Positions 1 to 9,341 of a stretch of 42,018 bases of DNA are shown here, piece by piece. Numbering within the stretch: the first letter of the stretch is position 1; each line of letters begins with the position of its first letter. The translations under genes were made by a program, and so were the position numbers. This DNA is from Sedimenticola sp. (GTDB taxonomy: Bacteria; Pseudomonadota; Gammaproteobacteria; Chromatiales; Chromatiaceae): assembly GCA_027008705.1 (NCBI GenBank), contig JALVEB010000031.1, forward strand, positions 1-42,018, in the 5' to 3' direction. The notes beneath the pieces are model-generated. The model had not been told where the DNA came from. It did no database searches and saw nothing but the letters and a program-made list of their open reading frames with translations.

Positions 1-2
1 GT

Positions 3-56
3 GTGTCTGTGCCGTATTCTTCCGCCAAGGTCTATGACGCCGCTTTGGCCAAGTAG
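3..56 (+). CDS. 3' end of an unidentified gene (partial)
   Basis: One frame is open from the left edge of the window to a TAG at 54-56 and reads VSVPYSSAKVYDAALAK. The composition looks like a genuine protein C-terminus, and the DNA turns AT-rich just after the stop, as expected at a gene boundary. Seventeen residues are too few to name a family. The call rests only on codon-like composition and the abrupt change after the stop, so it could be chance. Confidence 0.33.
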   Translation: MSVPYSSAKVYDAALAK

Positions 57-740
57 AGAACACTGGCCCTATCGGAAGCATAAGCACGCAGACTATGACA
101 CATAATTTTTTAATTCTTTTGAGGGAATTTGAATTCTTTTCCCTGAATGAAAATTTTTTTGTGTTGACGAAGTGTAAAGCAAACAGAAGCTAACTACTAT
201 GACATATTTTGATACTTCACCGGTATCCAATCTGTCAACAATTATGATGTATTTTTACTCTTAGATACAGACGTAAACCGTTGATTTTTAAGTCTGTTTG
301 ATTGCCCTATCCCGACGTTTGTCAAGATAGTTATTGCATATTCCACTCCGCAGCCGCCCTGTTTCAGAAAACTCCAGCGGCTGCGGTTTATCCAGATCCA
401 GGCACACCATCCCGGCCTTGCCCCGGCTGCGTATAGCGCGATTCCAGCGAGCCTGATTTCGTGTCATTACCGTTTCGTCCACCGCTTTCCTTTTCACCAG
501 CAAGGCCTCACCCTCTCTCCGGTGAGGTGAATCCGATGTGGCGTCATGAATCCCGCATCGGCGGGGCAACTGGGTCCGCCGCCCCCCCTCGGCTGCGCGC
601 AGCACCCGGCGTGAACCTCTCGACTCACTGGGTTCCCATTGTTTCTACCGAGAAGTCTCCTTGTCCGCGACAGCGCATGAACAACCAGAATGCCCCCGCT
701 TGAATGCTCTCAAGCCAGACAAAGCAGGAGCACATCATCT
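57..740. other. Gene-poor intergenic stretch with an AT-rich island
   Basis: No convincing gene is seen here. Positions about 100-300 are strikingly AT-rich compared with the GC-rich surroundings and hold a near-direct repeat of AATTCTTTT (about 113-139). From about 300 the DNA becomes GC-rich again and contains a strong nested hairpin (348-386) and a smaller one, CCTCACC/GGTGAGG (506-512 with 521-527). A 105-codon minus-strand frame (288-605) and an 80-codon plus-strand frame (461-703) overlap each other. Neither has a recognisable domain, so both were left out. The area may be a decayed gene or a regulatory region. Confidence 0.5.
348..386. repeat. Nested inverted repeat (10-bp stem)
   Basis: CCGCAGCCGC at 348-357 is exactly complementary to GCGGCTGCGG at 377-386. 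Inside the 19-base loop a second short stem, GTTT/AAAC, can form. There is no T-run on either strand, so it is not a standard terminator. It may be a structured RNA element, a recombination end or a palindromic repeat of unknown type. Confidence 0.6.
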
Positions 741-812
741 AACCCGGAAAATTCACGAATCACACGCGTTCTCGCTTGTTTCTTGTCTCCACTGCGCGAT
801 CATCACATGAAT

Positions 813-830
<18 letters not shown>
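741..830. mobile_element. MITE-like repeat, family A, short copy
   Basis: The 90-bp element begins AACCCGGAAA and ends TTTCCGGGTT. The terminal inverted repeats extend about 22 bases with three mismatches. Its core (CTCGCTTGTTTCTTG, then TGCGCGATCATC) matches the two ends of the longer copy at 19827-19995, so this one looks internally deleted by roughly 70-80 bases. No coding capacity is present, so any transposition would need a transposase from elsewhere. The right end lies inside ntrC and supplies its last codons and stop. Naming it a MITE is inference from structure and from the two copies. Confidence 0.7.
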
Positions 831-2218
<1,388 letters not shown>

Positions 2219-2222
<4 letters not shown>

Positions 2223-3304
2223 GAGAGTTGTACATCCAACGGAAGATAGATACTGAAGACGGTGTTGCCCGGCTCGCTGTCGCATTCAATCAGGCCGCCG
2301 TGCTGGTTGATCAGCGATTGGGCGATGGTAAGTCCCAGGCCCATGCCGTCCTCGCTGTTCGAGACCATTGGATAGAACAGCTTGTCACGCAGGCTTTCGT
2401 CGATGCCGGGACCGTTGTCGATGATCTTGATCACCGCCACCAGGGGATGGAGTTCACCGCCGATCGTGAACTGGCGCAGTACGCGCGTGCGCAAGCGGAT
2501 CTCGCCATCGGCGCCCACCGCGCGCGCGGCGTTGCGCGCCACGTTCAACAGCGCCTGCACGAGCTGGTCCAGGTCGCCGGTCAGCGCGGGGATGCTCGGG
2601 TCGTAGTCCCGTTCCACCCGCAGTGCGCCTTCCGGGGTTTCCGCCAACAGCAGCGATCGCACCCGCTCCAATACCTCGTGGATGTTGACCGGCTCGTGGC
2701 GGGGCAGGCGGCGCGGGCCGAGCATGCTGTCGACCAGGTTTTTCAGCCGGTCGGCCTCGGCGATGATGATACCGGTGTATTCGAGCAGCTCGCGGCTGTC
2801 GAGTTCCGCCTCGAGCAGCTGCGCCGCGCCGCGCAGTCCGCCGAGCGGATTCTTGATCTCGTGCGCAAGGCGCCGGAACAGGTCTTGCGCCGCTTCTTGT
2901 TGCAGGATCAGGTTCTGCTCGCGGCTGATGCGCAGACGTCGGTCGATGCAGTCCATCTCGAGCAGCAACAAGGTATCGCCGTCTTGCGAAGGCATCGGCT
3001 TGACGGTGCAGTCTACGGTGATGGTGCTGTCATCGGCGCGTTTCAGCGTCAAGGCCCGCTGATTCAGCGCATCGCCGCTGCGCAACGACTGGCGCAGGAT
3101 GCGCATGATCGCGCCCTTCGGATCACGCAGCAGGTAGGCCGCCGGCGTACCCTTGATCGCGCGCGCGCTGACCTCGAGCATCATCTCGGCGGCCGGATTC
3201 ATGAACAGCAGCCGGGTATCGGAATCGAACAGCAGTACCGCGGTGCTCAGGTTCTCGAGCGCTTCGCTCGCATGGCGACAGGATTCGGGCAAGGGTGTTT
3301 GCAT
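2219..3304 (-). CDS. ntrB: Nitrogen regulation sensor kinase NtrB (NR-II)
   Basis: This cytoplasmic histidine kinase/phosphatase controls NtrC in response to the PII protein. The 361-residue form starts at the ATG of MQTPLPE (3304), which aligns with the family N-terminus; an upstream TTG at 3334 would add ten residues and is less likely. A PAS-like region (about 15-120, with LLFMNPAAEMML) precedes the dimerisation/phosphoacceptor helix, with His148 in FRRLAHEIKNPLGG. The ATPase part shows the N box NVARNAARAV, the G1 box DNGPGID and the G2 box GMGLGLTIAQ. It overlaps ntrC by four bases. A terminator-like hairpin at 3420-3450 separates it from the DUF4124 gene, so ntrBC probably have their own promoter in 3305-3420. 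No clear -35/-10 pair was found. Confidence 0.96.
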
Positions 3305-3419
3305 ATCGTTGCCGAGTAGCAATAATCGCGCCAATCCGCCATGCGACGCCCCGGATCAGGCCTCCCAAGTCCGCATTGCAAACCCGCCAGTGGAGCGTTT
3401 CATAACGAGCCAAGCCATT

Positions 3420-3450
3420 GAAAAACAAGGCGCCCGGCAGCTACCGGGCG
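3420..3450 (-). terminator. Rho-independent terminator after the DUF4124 gene
   Basis: Read on the minus strand, a 7-bp GC stem (CGCCCGG/CCGGGCG, 6-base loop) is followed by CGCCTTGTTTTT. It lies about 90 bases past the stop of the DUF4124 gene and upstream of ntrB, so it should insulate ntrBC from upstream transcription. The T-run begins a few bases after the stem. Confidence 0.6.
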
Positions 3451-3538
3451 AGAGAACGCAGATAGGAACTCCTGCGCCGCGGCAACCAGGAATCGGCGGA
3501 TGGCGGCGACGGTTCGAACGCCCGCCGCGTCATATGCA

Positions 3539-4114
3539 CTACTTTGGTGCAGGACGGGGCGGGTTGGCACGCCGATTCGGCATCAGGATGGATTCCCGGC
3601 GCAGATGGAAGCTCACCGGCCCGCCGTGGATCAGGACCTTACCGGTCTGGCTTTCGATCCGCGCCTCCAAGGTATGGCTGCCGCGATCGACATTCTTCAA
3701 CACCAGCGATGGCGCATCAATGGCCAGCGGCAGGCGCCGGCCATCGAGAAGCAAGCGGATCACGTCGCCTTTTTGCAGCGGCGGATCGATCCGCAGCGTC
3801 ACCGGCACGCTGCCATCGTTGGCGCGCAGCGTGGCTTCGTTCTTCGGCGATACGATCTCGAGCGTCTTATAGGCATGCGCCTTTTTCGGTGTGAGCTTGG
3901 CGGCCTTCTTCTTGCGCGAACCGAGCAACGACTTCGGCAATGGAGGAGGGGAATAGGTGGTGGGTTCCGGAAGATCGACCTCTTTCGCGCCCGGCTCGGG
4001 CTGATCGCTGTAGTAGACCGAGCCATCGGGCGCGATCCGCTTGTAGATCGCCCCCGCGACCCAGGTCGGGAGAGAGAGAGCCAGGAAGAACGACAGAAGG
4101 GAACGGGCGATCAT
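3539..4114 (-). CDS. DUF4124-domain exported protein
   Basis: This 191-residue protein of unknown function starts at MIARSLLSFF, a hydrophobic signal peptide ending around WVAGA, so it is probably periplasmic. The DUF4124 module follows directly (IYKRIAPDGSVYYSDQPEPGAKEVDLPE). A proline- and lysine-rich linker leads to a beta-rich C-terminal part (about 95-180) reminiscent of an immunoglobulin-like fold. The start at 4114 is preceded by GGAGG five bases upstream, which rules against the 20-residue longer frame. DUF4124 genes often lie beside glnA/ntrBC in gammaproteobacteria. The family has no established role, so any link to nitrogen control is positional only. Confidence 0.85.
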   Translation of the reverse strand: MIARSLLSFFLALSLPTWVAGAIYKRIAPDGSVYYSDQPEPGAKEVDLPEPTTYSPPPLPKSLLGSRKKKAAKLTPKKAHAYKTLEIVSPKNEATLRANDGSVPVTLRIDPPLQKGDVIRLLLDGRRLPLAIDAPSLVLKNVDRGSHTLEARIESQTGKVLIHGGPVSFHLRRESILMPNRRANPPRPAPK

Positions 4115-4384
4115 GGGGACCTCCGACACGCGCGGAACAGGATAGCTGAAGGAAGCCCTGATGGATTCTGACACGAGCGGACGATGGTGAAAATCGTTCC
4201 CTTCAAGCTGAAAACCGCGGGTAATTGTCAGAGACTACGGCGGTTGGCAAGCGGAGATGAACGATAGTACAACGCAAGAGTCCGTATCACGAATCGATCA
4301 GCACTCCCCTAAAGCCTAACCCCGAGCATCGCCGCTGCCAAGGACCGAATCGACGATTTTCTCGCCAAGCGGGTTGCGGAACGC

Positions 4385-4418
4385 AAAAAAGCCGGCCACG
4401 GCAACCCGTGACCGGCCT
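4385..4418 (-). terminator. Rho-independent terminator of glnA
   Basis: On the minus strand GGCCGGTCACGG and CCGTGGCCGGC form a long GC-rich stem with a four-base loop, followed at once by TTTTTTG. It lies 46 bases after the glnA stop and should end a monocistronic glnA transcript, so ntrBC are not simply read through from glnA. The rest of the gap between glnA and the DUF4124 start (4115-4384) shows nothing that could be assigned. Confidence 0.85.
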
Positions 4419-4463
4419 TCCACGCGCCGCGCCATCCCTCGATGGAGCGGTCGAACCGGCGCT

Positions 4464-5867
4464 TTACAGCGAGTAGTACATGTCGAACTCGACCGGATGG
4501 GTGGTCATGCGCAGGCGCGTGACCTCTTCCATCTTCAGCTCGATGAAGCCGTCGATCAGATCGTTCGTGAACACGCCGCCGGCGGTCAGGAAGTCGCGAT
4601 CCTTGTCCAGCTCTTCCAGGGCCTGGTCGAAGCTGTGGCAGACGGTCGGGATCTTGGCGGCTTCCTCGGCCGGCAGGTCGTAGAGATCCTTGTCGGCGGC
4701 GTCGCCCGGATGGATCTTGTTCTGGATGCCGTCGAGACCGGCCATCAACATCGCCGAGAAGGCCAGGTAGGGGTTGGCGGTCGGATCCGGGAAGCGCACC
4801 TCGATGCGGCGGGCCTTCGGGCTGGAAACCCAGGGAATCCGGATCGAGGCCGAACGGTTGCGCGCCGAGTAGGCCAGCATGACCGGTGCCTCGAAGCCCG
4901 GAACCAAACGTTTGTAGGAGTTGGTCGAGGCGTTCGTGAAGGCGTTCAACGCGCGCGCGTGCTTGATGATGCCGCCGATGTAGTACAGCGCGGTCTCGGA
5001 CAAGCCGCCATACTGGTCACCGGCGAAGATGTTCTCGCCTTCCTTCGACAGTGACTGGTGCACATGCATGCCCGAACCGTTGTCGCCGACCAGCGGCTTC
5101 GGCATGAAGGTGACCGTCTTGCCATAGGCATGGCCGACGTTCTGGATCACATACTTCATGATCTGGTTCCAGTCCGCGCGCTGGACCAGGGTACTGAATT
5201 TGGTGCCGATCTCGCACTGACCCATGGTCGCGACCTCGTGGTGATGCACCTCGACCGGCACGCCCATCTGCTCCAGCGCGACACACATCGCCGAACGCAG
5301 ATCATGCAACGAGTCGACCGGCGGGACCGGGAAGTAGCCGCCCTTGACGCCGGGACGGTGGCCGATGTTGCCGTCTTCATAGACCTTCTCGGAGTTCCAC
5401 TCGGCCTCTTCGGAATCCACCTTATAGAAGGCGCCGGCCATGGTCGCGCCCCAACGCACATCGTCGAGGACGAAGAATTCCGGCTCCGGGCCGAAGAACG
5501 CGGCATCGGCGATGCCGGTGGACTTCAAATGCGCCTCGGCGCGCTTCGCGACCGAGCGCGGATCGCGCTCGTAGCCTTCCATGGTGGCCGGCTCGAGGAT
5601 GTCGCAGCGCAGGTTCAGGGTCGGCTCCTCGGAGAAGATGTCCATCACTGCGGTATCCGCCTCCGGCATCAGGATCATGTCGGACTCGTTGATGCCCTTC
5701 CAGCCGGCAATCGATGAACCGTCGAACATCTTGCCCTCGGTGAAGATGTCCTCGTCAATGACACTGGCGGGCACGGACACGTGCTGCTCCTTGCCATGGG
5801 TATCGGTAAAACGGAAATCGACGAATTTCACTTCGTTGTCTTTGATCATCTTCAAGACGTCGGTCAT
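4464..5867 (-). CDS. glnA: Glutamine synthetase, type I
   Basis: It makes glutamine from glutamate, ammonia and ATP in the cytoplasm as a dodecamer. The protein has 467 residues from [10 protein letters not shown]; the start at 5867 is preceded by GGAGAG and matches the family, so a 102-residue upstream extension is not coding. Visible signatures are [18 protein letters not shown] (N-terminal), FFGPEPEFF (metal site), [12 protein letters not shown] (ATP/active site) and [15 protein letters not shown]. Tyr396 in [11 protein letters not shown] is the adenylylation tyrosine of type I-beta enzymes, so regulation by GlnE is expected. Upstream lie a sigma-54 promoter and two NtrC-type dyads, and downstream a strong terminator. 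The gene is a single unit, with ntrBC nearby but transcribed separately. Confidence 0.99.
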   Translation of the reverse strand: MTDVLKMIKDNEVKFVDFRFTDTHGKEQHVSVPASVIDEDIFTEGKMFDGSSIAGWKGINESDMILMPEADTAVMDIFSEEPTLNLRCDILEPATMEGYERDPRSVAKRAEAHLKSTGIADAAFFGPEPEFFVLDDVRWGATMAGAFYKVDSEEAEWNSEKVYEDGNIGHRPGVKGGYFPVPPVDSLHDLRSAMCVALEQMGVPVEVHHHEVATMGQCEIGTKFSTLVQRADWNQIMKYVIQNVGHAYGKTVTFMPKPLVGDNGSGMHVHQSLSKEGENIFAGDQYGGLSETALYYIGGIIKHARALNAFTNASTNSYKRLVPGFEAPVMLAYSARNRSASIRIPWVSSPKARRIEVRFPDPTANPYLAFSAMLMAGLDGIQNKIHPGDAADKDLYDLPAEEAAKIPTVCHSFDQALEELDKDRDFLTAGGVFTNDLIDGFIELKMEEVTRLRMTTHPVEFDMYYSL

Positions 5868-5999
5868 ATTTCTCTCTCCAGACGTAAACAGCAAAACCAA
5901 GGCTTGGACAGCAGCGCCATCCCTCCTCCTCCAAACTCGCGCGCCCGCCCGGAACCATGCGGAAGCCGGGGCCGGCGGTACAAACCACGAAAATTTTGA

Positions 6000-6014
6000 G
6001 CATGAACCATGCCA
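6000..6014 (-). promoter_or_regulatory. Sigma-54 promoter of glnA
   Basis: The minus strand reads TGGCATGGTTCATGC, with the invariant GG and GC separated by ten bases as sigma-54 requires (consensus TGGCAC-N5-TTGC). The match at the -12 element is partial (ATGC for TTGC). Transcription would start near 5989 and give a leader of about 120 bases before the glnA ATG. The NtrC-type dyads 110-160 bases further upstream support the assignment. Confidence 0.75.
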
Positions 6015-6119
6015 CCTTGCCCAAGCCGTGGTCAAGCGGAAGAAAATTAGGCCAGTATTGAATTTTCTTGGGTTTCGCGCGATCCGGAGCTCCACAACCC
6101 ACCGGGCAAGGCAGGGGGC

Positions 6120-6134
6120 GCACAATAACAGTGC
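6120..6134. promoter_or_regulatory. NtrC binding site (promoter-proximal)
   Basis: GCAC-N7-GTGC (GCACAATAACAGTGC) matches the NtrC dyad; the palindrome extends one further base pair (C/G) on the left arm and GC on the right. It lies about 140 bases upstream of the predicted glnA transcription start, the usual enhancer position. Confidence 0.7.
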
Positions 6135-6141
6135 GCAATTC

Positions 6142-6156
6142 GCACCAATATAGTGC
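6142..6156. promoter_or_regulatory. NtrC binding site (promoter-distal)
   Basis: GCACCAATATAGTGC again gives GCAC-N7-GTGC and is close to the classical NtrC site with GCACCA. Its centre is 22 bases from the first site, about two helical turns, so two NtrC dimers could bind on one face of the DNA and form the oligomer that activates sigma-54 polymerase. Confidence 0.75.
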
Positions 6157-6206
6157 ACACCAACCTCACCCACCGCCCATCAAGTCGGAAAATTCCTACG
6201 AGCAAT

Positions 6207-6245
6207 GATCGGATCATCCGACACCCATGCGCGAATGATCCGATC
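6207..6245. promoter_or_regulatory. Inverted repeat upstream of the pilin gene
   Basis: GATCGGATCAT (6207-6217) and ATGATCCGATC (6235-6245) are perfect 11-base reverse complements with a 17-base spacer. They lie between the glnA enhancer and the pilin start, 71 bases before the ATG. No T-run follows on either strand. A dimeric-repressor operator for the pilin gene is possible but unproven. Nothing else was identified in the 6157-6316 part of this divergent gap. Confidence 0.45.
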
Positions 6246-6316
6246 CCGCTTCGCGCCCAGCGAAGCTAGGCTGTTGCGACAACCACAATCGCCGGACACA
6301 GATCGAGGAGGAACCC

Positions 6317-6886
6317 ATGAAGCCGACTCCATTTCGCCGCTACCAACATCACCCGATGCCGGGGTTTACGCTGGTCGAACTGATCACCGCGCTGGCCATG
6401 GCCATCCTCGTGCTGTCGATCAGCATTCCGGCGCTCAGCTCGATGCTCGATCGCAATCGCATGAGCGCCACGACCAATCTGATCGTAACCCAGCTCGCGC
6501 TGGCCCGTTCCGAAGCCATCAAACATCGCCAGGAGATCCTGCTTTGTCCTTCCGATGATGGCGCCGGATGCAGTGGCGGTTATCACTGGAACCATGGCTT
6601 CATCCTCTTCCCGGACCGGAACCATAATCGAAGAAGAGACGAAGATGAAAATATTCTGAACCGCTTCGATTCCCTGACGCCGGAGGTCCAGGTAACGACG
6701 ACCATCGGCCGCCCGCGGATCCTCTTCCATCCCGATGGCAGCGCGAGAGGCTATAACGCCACGCTGACCCTGTGCGACCATCGCGGACAGGGCGCGCCAC
6801 GCACCATCATCCTGTCGAACAGCGGGCGGGTCCGGGTCTCGGAATACGACGCCGACGGCCATCCACCCAGCTGCCCGACCGGCTGA
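6317..6886 (+). CDS. GspH/FimT-family type IV pilin-like protein
   Basis: This 189-residue minor pseudopilin-like protein would be an envelope component of a type IV pilus or type II secretion filament. The prepilin leader ends at MPG and is followed by FTLVELITALAMAILVLSISIPAL, giving the PilD cleavage site, the conserved Glu5 and the hydrophobic N-terminal helix. The C-terminal globular part (about 60-189) has the GspH/FimT layout and four cysteines able to pair. GGAGG lies five bases before the ATG. It stands alone: no fimU, pilV, pilW, pilX or pilE neighbours are seen, and it converges with the CDF gene with only three bases between stops. FimT and FimU cannot be distinguished here. Confidence 0.9.
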   Translation: MKPTPFRRYQHHPMPGFTLVELITALAMAILVLSISIPALSSMLDRNRMSATTNLIVTQLALARSEAIKHRQEILLCPSDDGAGCSGGYHWNHGFILFPDRNHNRRRDEDENILNRFDSLTPEVQVTTTIGRPRILFHPDGSARGYNATLTLCDHRGQGAPRTIILSNSGRVRVSEYDADGHPPSCPTG

Positions 6887-6889
6887 TCC

Positions 6890-8032
6890 TCAACCGTAGT
6901 AGACGCGAACGAGGCCGAAGGGCTCACCGGCGGCCTCTTCGAGCCGGCGACGGAATTCGGCGGCGGCCTCCTCGCCGGGAAAGCAGTGCAACGGCAGGAA
7001 GACATCGACGTCGATACGCCCGGAAAGGTAATGCAGCACGATGCGACGGATGTCGTTGGCGCAAGGGATTTCGCGCCAGCGTTCATGAAGGCGTTCGAGA
7101 GCCTGTTCACGCAGCGGCAGGCCACGGCACGGCGGGGCTTTTTCGTCGTCCTCTGGGTCGATGTGAACCGTCACATCAGTGACCTCGTCGACCTCTTCGA
7201 GCAGGCGTTCGGCCACCGCGTCGCCGATGCGATGCCCCTCGGAGACGCTGAGCCATGGCGGCACCAGCACATGGACGTCGACGTAAGCCTTGCCGGCCGC
7301 GCGGCGGGTGCGCAACATATGGATGGATTCGACGCCGGGCACCGCCAGGATGACGCGGCGGATCTCGTCGATCTTGTCTTCGTCGAGACCCTGATCGGCA
7401 AGCTCCTGCATCGAGTTCCAGCCGAGGTCCCAGGCGATGTAGAGGATCATCAGCGCGACCAGGATCGCGGCGATGGCATCGGCGAAGGGGTAGCCGAGCA
7501 GGGTGCCGGCGATGCCGATGACGACGATCACCGACGAGATGGCATCGCTGCGATGGTGCCAGGCGTTGGCGCGCAGCAGATCGGATTCGACCTGGTCGGC
7601 GGCCCAGCGAGTGTACCAGAACAGGCCCTCGTTGATCAGGATCGAGGCCACCGCGACCCAGATGGTCCAAGGCTGCGGATGCCACGGCGGCTCGTCGCCG
7701 AAGACCCGCTCGAGGGCGTCCCAGGCAATGCCGAGACCGGTCAACACCAACACCAGCGAAAGCACGAAGGTGGCGATGGTCTCGAAGCGCTGATGGCCAT
7801 AGGGATGATCTTCATCCGGGGCGTGTTGGGCATGGTGGGAGGCGAACAGCACCATGGCATCGGAAAGCAGGTCTGAAAACGAGTGGATGCCATCGGCGAC
7901 CAGCGACTGCGAACGTCCGAGGTAGCCGATCGCGACCTTGGCCACCGCCATCAACAGGTTCAGCGCGGCGCCGACCAGGGTCACCCGGCGGCTCATCGCG
8001 GCCTTCGCGCCGTGGCGTTCGCTATCGCTCAT
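6890..8032 (-). CDS. Cation diffusion facilitator transporter with extended C-terminus
   Basis: This inner-membrane metal/proton antiporter has 380 residues. Six hydrophobic helices span about 15-215. The metal-binding residues are seen in TM2 (Asp47, His50 and Asp54 in ADGIHSFSD) and TM5 (His159 and Asp163 in HHRSD). A cytosolic dimerisation domain follows (about 215-295, VPGVESIHMLRTRRAAGKAYVDVHV). A further 80-residue C-terminal part (IRRIVLHYLSGRIDVDVFLPL) looks like a second, degenerate copy of it, which makes the protein longer than FieF (about 300). Its ATG overlaps the tusA stop as ATGA. The substrate (Fe, Zn, Mn or Co) cannot be read from the sequence. Confidence 0.93.
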   Translation of the reverse strand: MSDSERHGAKAAMSRRVTLVGAALNLLMAVAKVAIGYLGRSQSLVADGIHSFSDLLSDAMVLFASHHAQHAPDEDHPYGHQRFETIATFVLSLVLVLTGLGIAWDALERVFGDEPPWHPQPWTIWVAVASILINEGLFWYTRWAADQVESDLLRANAWHHRSDAISSVIVVIGIAGTLLGYPFADAIAAILVALMILYIAWDLGWNSMQELADQGLDEDKIDEIRRVILAVPGVESIHMLRTRRAAGKAYVDVHVLVPPWLSVSEGHRIGDAVAERLLEEVDEVTDVTVHIDPEDDEKAPPCRGLPLREQALERLHERWREIPCANDIRRIVLHYLSGRIDVDVFLPLHCFPGEEAAAEFRRRLEEAAGEPFGLVRVYYG

Positions 8033-8262
8033 GCGGAAACCCCGACGCGCACGACGACGAGGTACTCATCGCCCTGTTCGCGGGTTTCGACGACCTCGTG
8101 GCCGTTGATCCGGCACCACGCCGGGATGTCGTTGAGCGCGCCGGGATCGGTACAGATCGCGGTCACTGTGTCGCCGGGTTGGAGCCCGGCGATGGCATCC
8201 TGGACGCGGATCACCGGCATCGGGCAAAGCAGGCGGCGGGCGTCGAGCTCGATGGCTTTCAC
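8029..8262 (-). CDS. tusA: TusA-family sulfurtransferase
   Basis: This small cytoplasmic sulfur carrier has 77 residues. Cys13 in LLCPMPVIR (the CPxP motif) would carry the persulfide. The fold-defining GD and the C-terminal strands (GDEYLVVVRVG) are present. The GTG at 8262 is preferred: it forms GTGA with the stop of the upstream thiolase-like gene and has GGAG eight bases upstream. A second GTG three codons earlier has no room for a ribosome site. TusA proteins feed sulfur to tRNA thiolation, molybdopterin or sulfur oxidation. Here the direct overlap with a PP-loop enzyme argues for sulfur delivery to that partner. Confidence 0.9.
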   Translation of the reverse strand: MKAIELDARRLLCPMPVIRVQDAIAGLQPGDTVTAICTDPGALNDIPAWCRINGHEVVETREQGDEYLVVVRVGVSA

Positions 8263-9302
8263 AGATGCCACTCCGCCAGAATCTCGTGCGCGCCCAGCGG
8301 CCGCACGCGCAAGCTCACCGGCTCGGCGCCGTGGTCACTGAACTCCAGCGTTACCTCGTCGGCGTCGCGCCCCTGGCTGTAGCGCGCGACGATGCGCGCG
8401 GCCAGCTCGATGTCATCCGCGTTCACCACGCCATCGATCAATGCCAGCGGCCCGCCGTGACTGGTGGTCTTGAGGCTGATGAATTGTTTGCGGTAGCCAT
8501 TCAGGAAGCGTCCCTCGCCCTCCTCGCGCGAGACAATCAGCTTGAAATGCGGACGCGGGCGCAGGTGGCGACCGACCTTCAGCAGCATGATGTCGTCCAG
8601 CTCGTAGCGCTTCTCTCCACGGCTGTTCCAGAGGTCTTGCAGCTTCAGCGAGTATTCCTTGTCGGTCAGGAAACAACAGCCGCCGGCCGGCTGGGCGTAG
8701 TCCTCGATGCCGAGCCGCCGGGCCAGCGCCATCTGCGGCTTGCGCGTGCGACCGCTGAAATCGAACAGCTGTTCGCGATCCACCCAACCCTCGCGCTCCG
8801 GCAGCGTCGGCGGCAGATTCTTCGCGCACAGCGGACGCAGCAGGCGATCATCGGCGCCGGACTCGCGCGAGACCACCGGCATCGTATCCTTGCGCTGCGA
8901 CATCGGACGCTGGCCGACCACCTCGCCGGTGATGATGAAATCGAAGCCGTGCTCATCCGCCCATTCACGCGCCTTGGCAACCATGAAGATCTTGCAGTCC
9001 AGGCAGGGGTTCAGGTTCGCTCCGTAGCCGTGGCGGGGGTTGTAGACGATATCCTTGTACTCCTCGACGATATCGAGGATATGCAGCTTGATGCCGAGCT
9101 GCTCGGCCGACCACAGCGCATTGTTGCGCTTCTGCTTGTTCTTGTCCTTCTTGCGAATCGCGTGCGTGTGGCCCTCGACACAGAAGCCGGTATAGAAGTT
9201 GATGCCCTCGACATGGATGCCCTGATCCTTGATAACGCGGGCGGCGAGCAGGGAATCGAGCCCGCCGGAGATCAGGGCGACGGCCTTGCGCGGTTCGGTC
9301 AT
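8259..9302 (-). CDS. PP-loop ATPase, MnmA/ThiI-like thiolase with NFACT-R-like tail
   Basis: The 347-residue protein begins MTEPRKAVAL; a TTG ten codons upstream was rejected. The PP-loop SGGLDS (12-17) shows an N-type ATP pyrophosphatase that would adenylate its substrate. Cysteines at 100 and 103 (NPCLDCK) and at 209/210 (GGCCFL) sit where MnmA has its catalytic and persulfide cysteines. The C-terminal third (about 235-295, YELDDIMLLKVGRHLR...) resembles the NFACT-R RNA-binding module. Similar proteins are often labelled tRNA methyltransferase, but the active site is that of a thiolase. It overlaps tusA, a likely sulfur donor, and lies divergent to srkA with 39 bases between. A tRNA substrate is inference. 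Confidence 0.85.
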   Translation of the reverse strand: MTEPRKAVALISGGLDSLLAARVIKDQGIHVEGINFYTGFCVEGHTHAIRKKDKNKQKRNNALWSAEQLGIKLHILDIVEEYKDIVYNPRHGYGANLNPCLDCKIFMVAKAREWADEHGFDFIITGEVVGQRPMSQRKDTMPVVSRESGADDRLLRPLCAKNLPPTLPEREGWVDREQLFDFSGRTRKPQMALARRLGIEDYAQPAGGCCFLTDKEYSLKLQDLWNSRGEKRYELDDIMLLKVGRHLRPRPHFKLIVSREEGEGRFLNGYRKQFISLKTTSHGGPLALIDGVVNADDIELAARIVARYSQGRDADEVTLEFSDHGAEPVSLRVRPLGAHEILAEWHL

Positions 9303-9341
9303 GAGCTTGCAGTCTCGACGGGAAAGGCGCAATTATACCCG

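Noticed and set aside
288-605. Minus-strand frame of 105 codons, possibly a transposase fragment
   Set aside because: No DDE or HUH motif could be recognised, and the frame runs through two hairpins; left as non-coding.
4312-4411. Short plus-strand frame ending AKRVAERKKAGHGNP before glnA's end
   Set aside because: It lacks a start codon and runs through the glnA terminator stem; too short to support.
5868-6173. N-terminal extension of glnA by 102 residues
   Set aside because: It crosses the sigma-54 promoter and NtrC sites and has no similarity; a ribosome site supports ATG 5867.
8265-9341. Upstream extension of srkA to 692 codons
   Set aside because: The extra part is antisense to tusA and the thiolase-like gene; SrkA family length and start point to ATG 9342.
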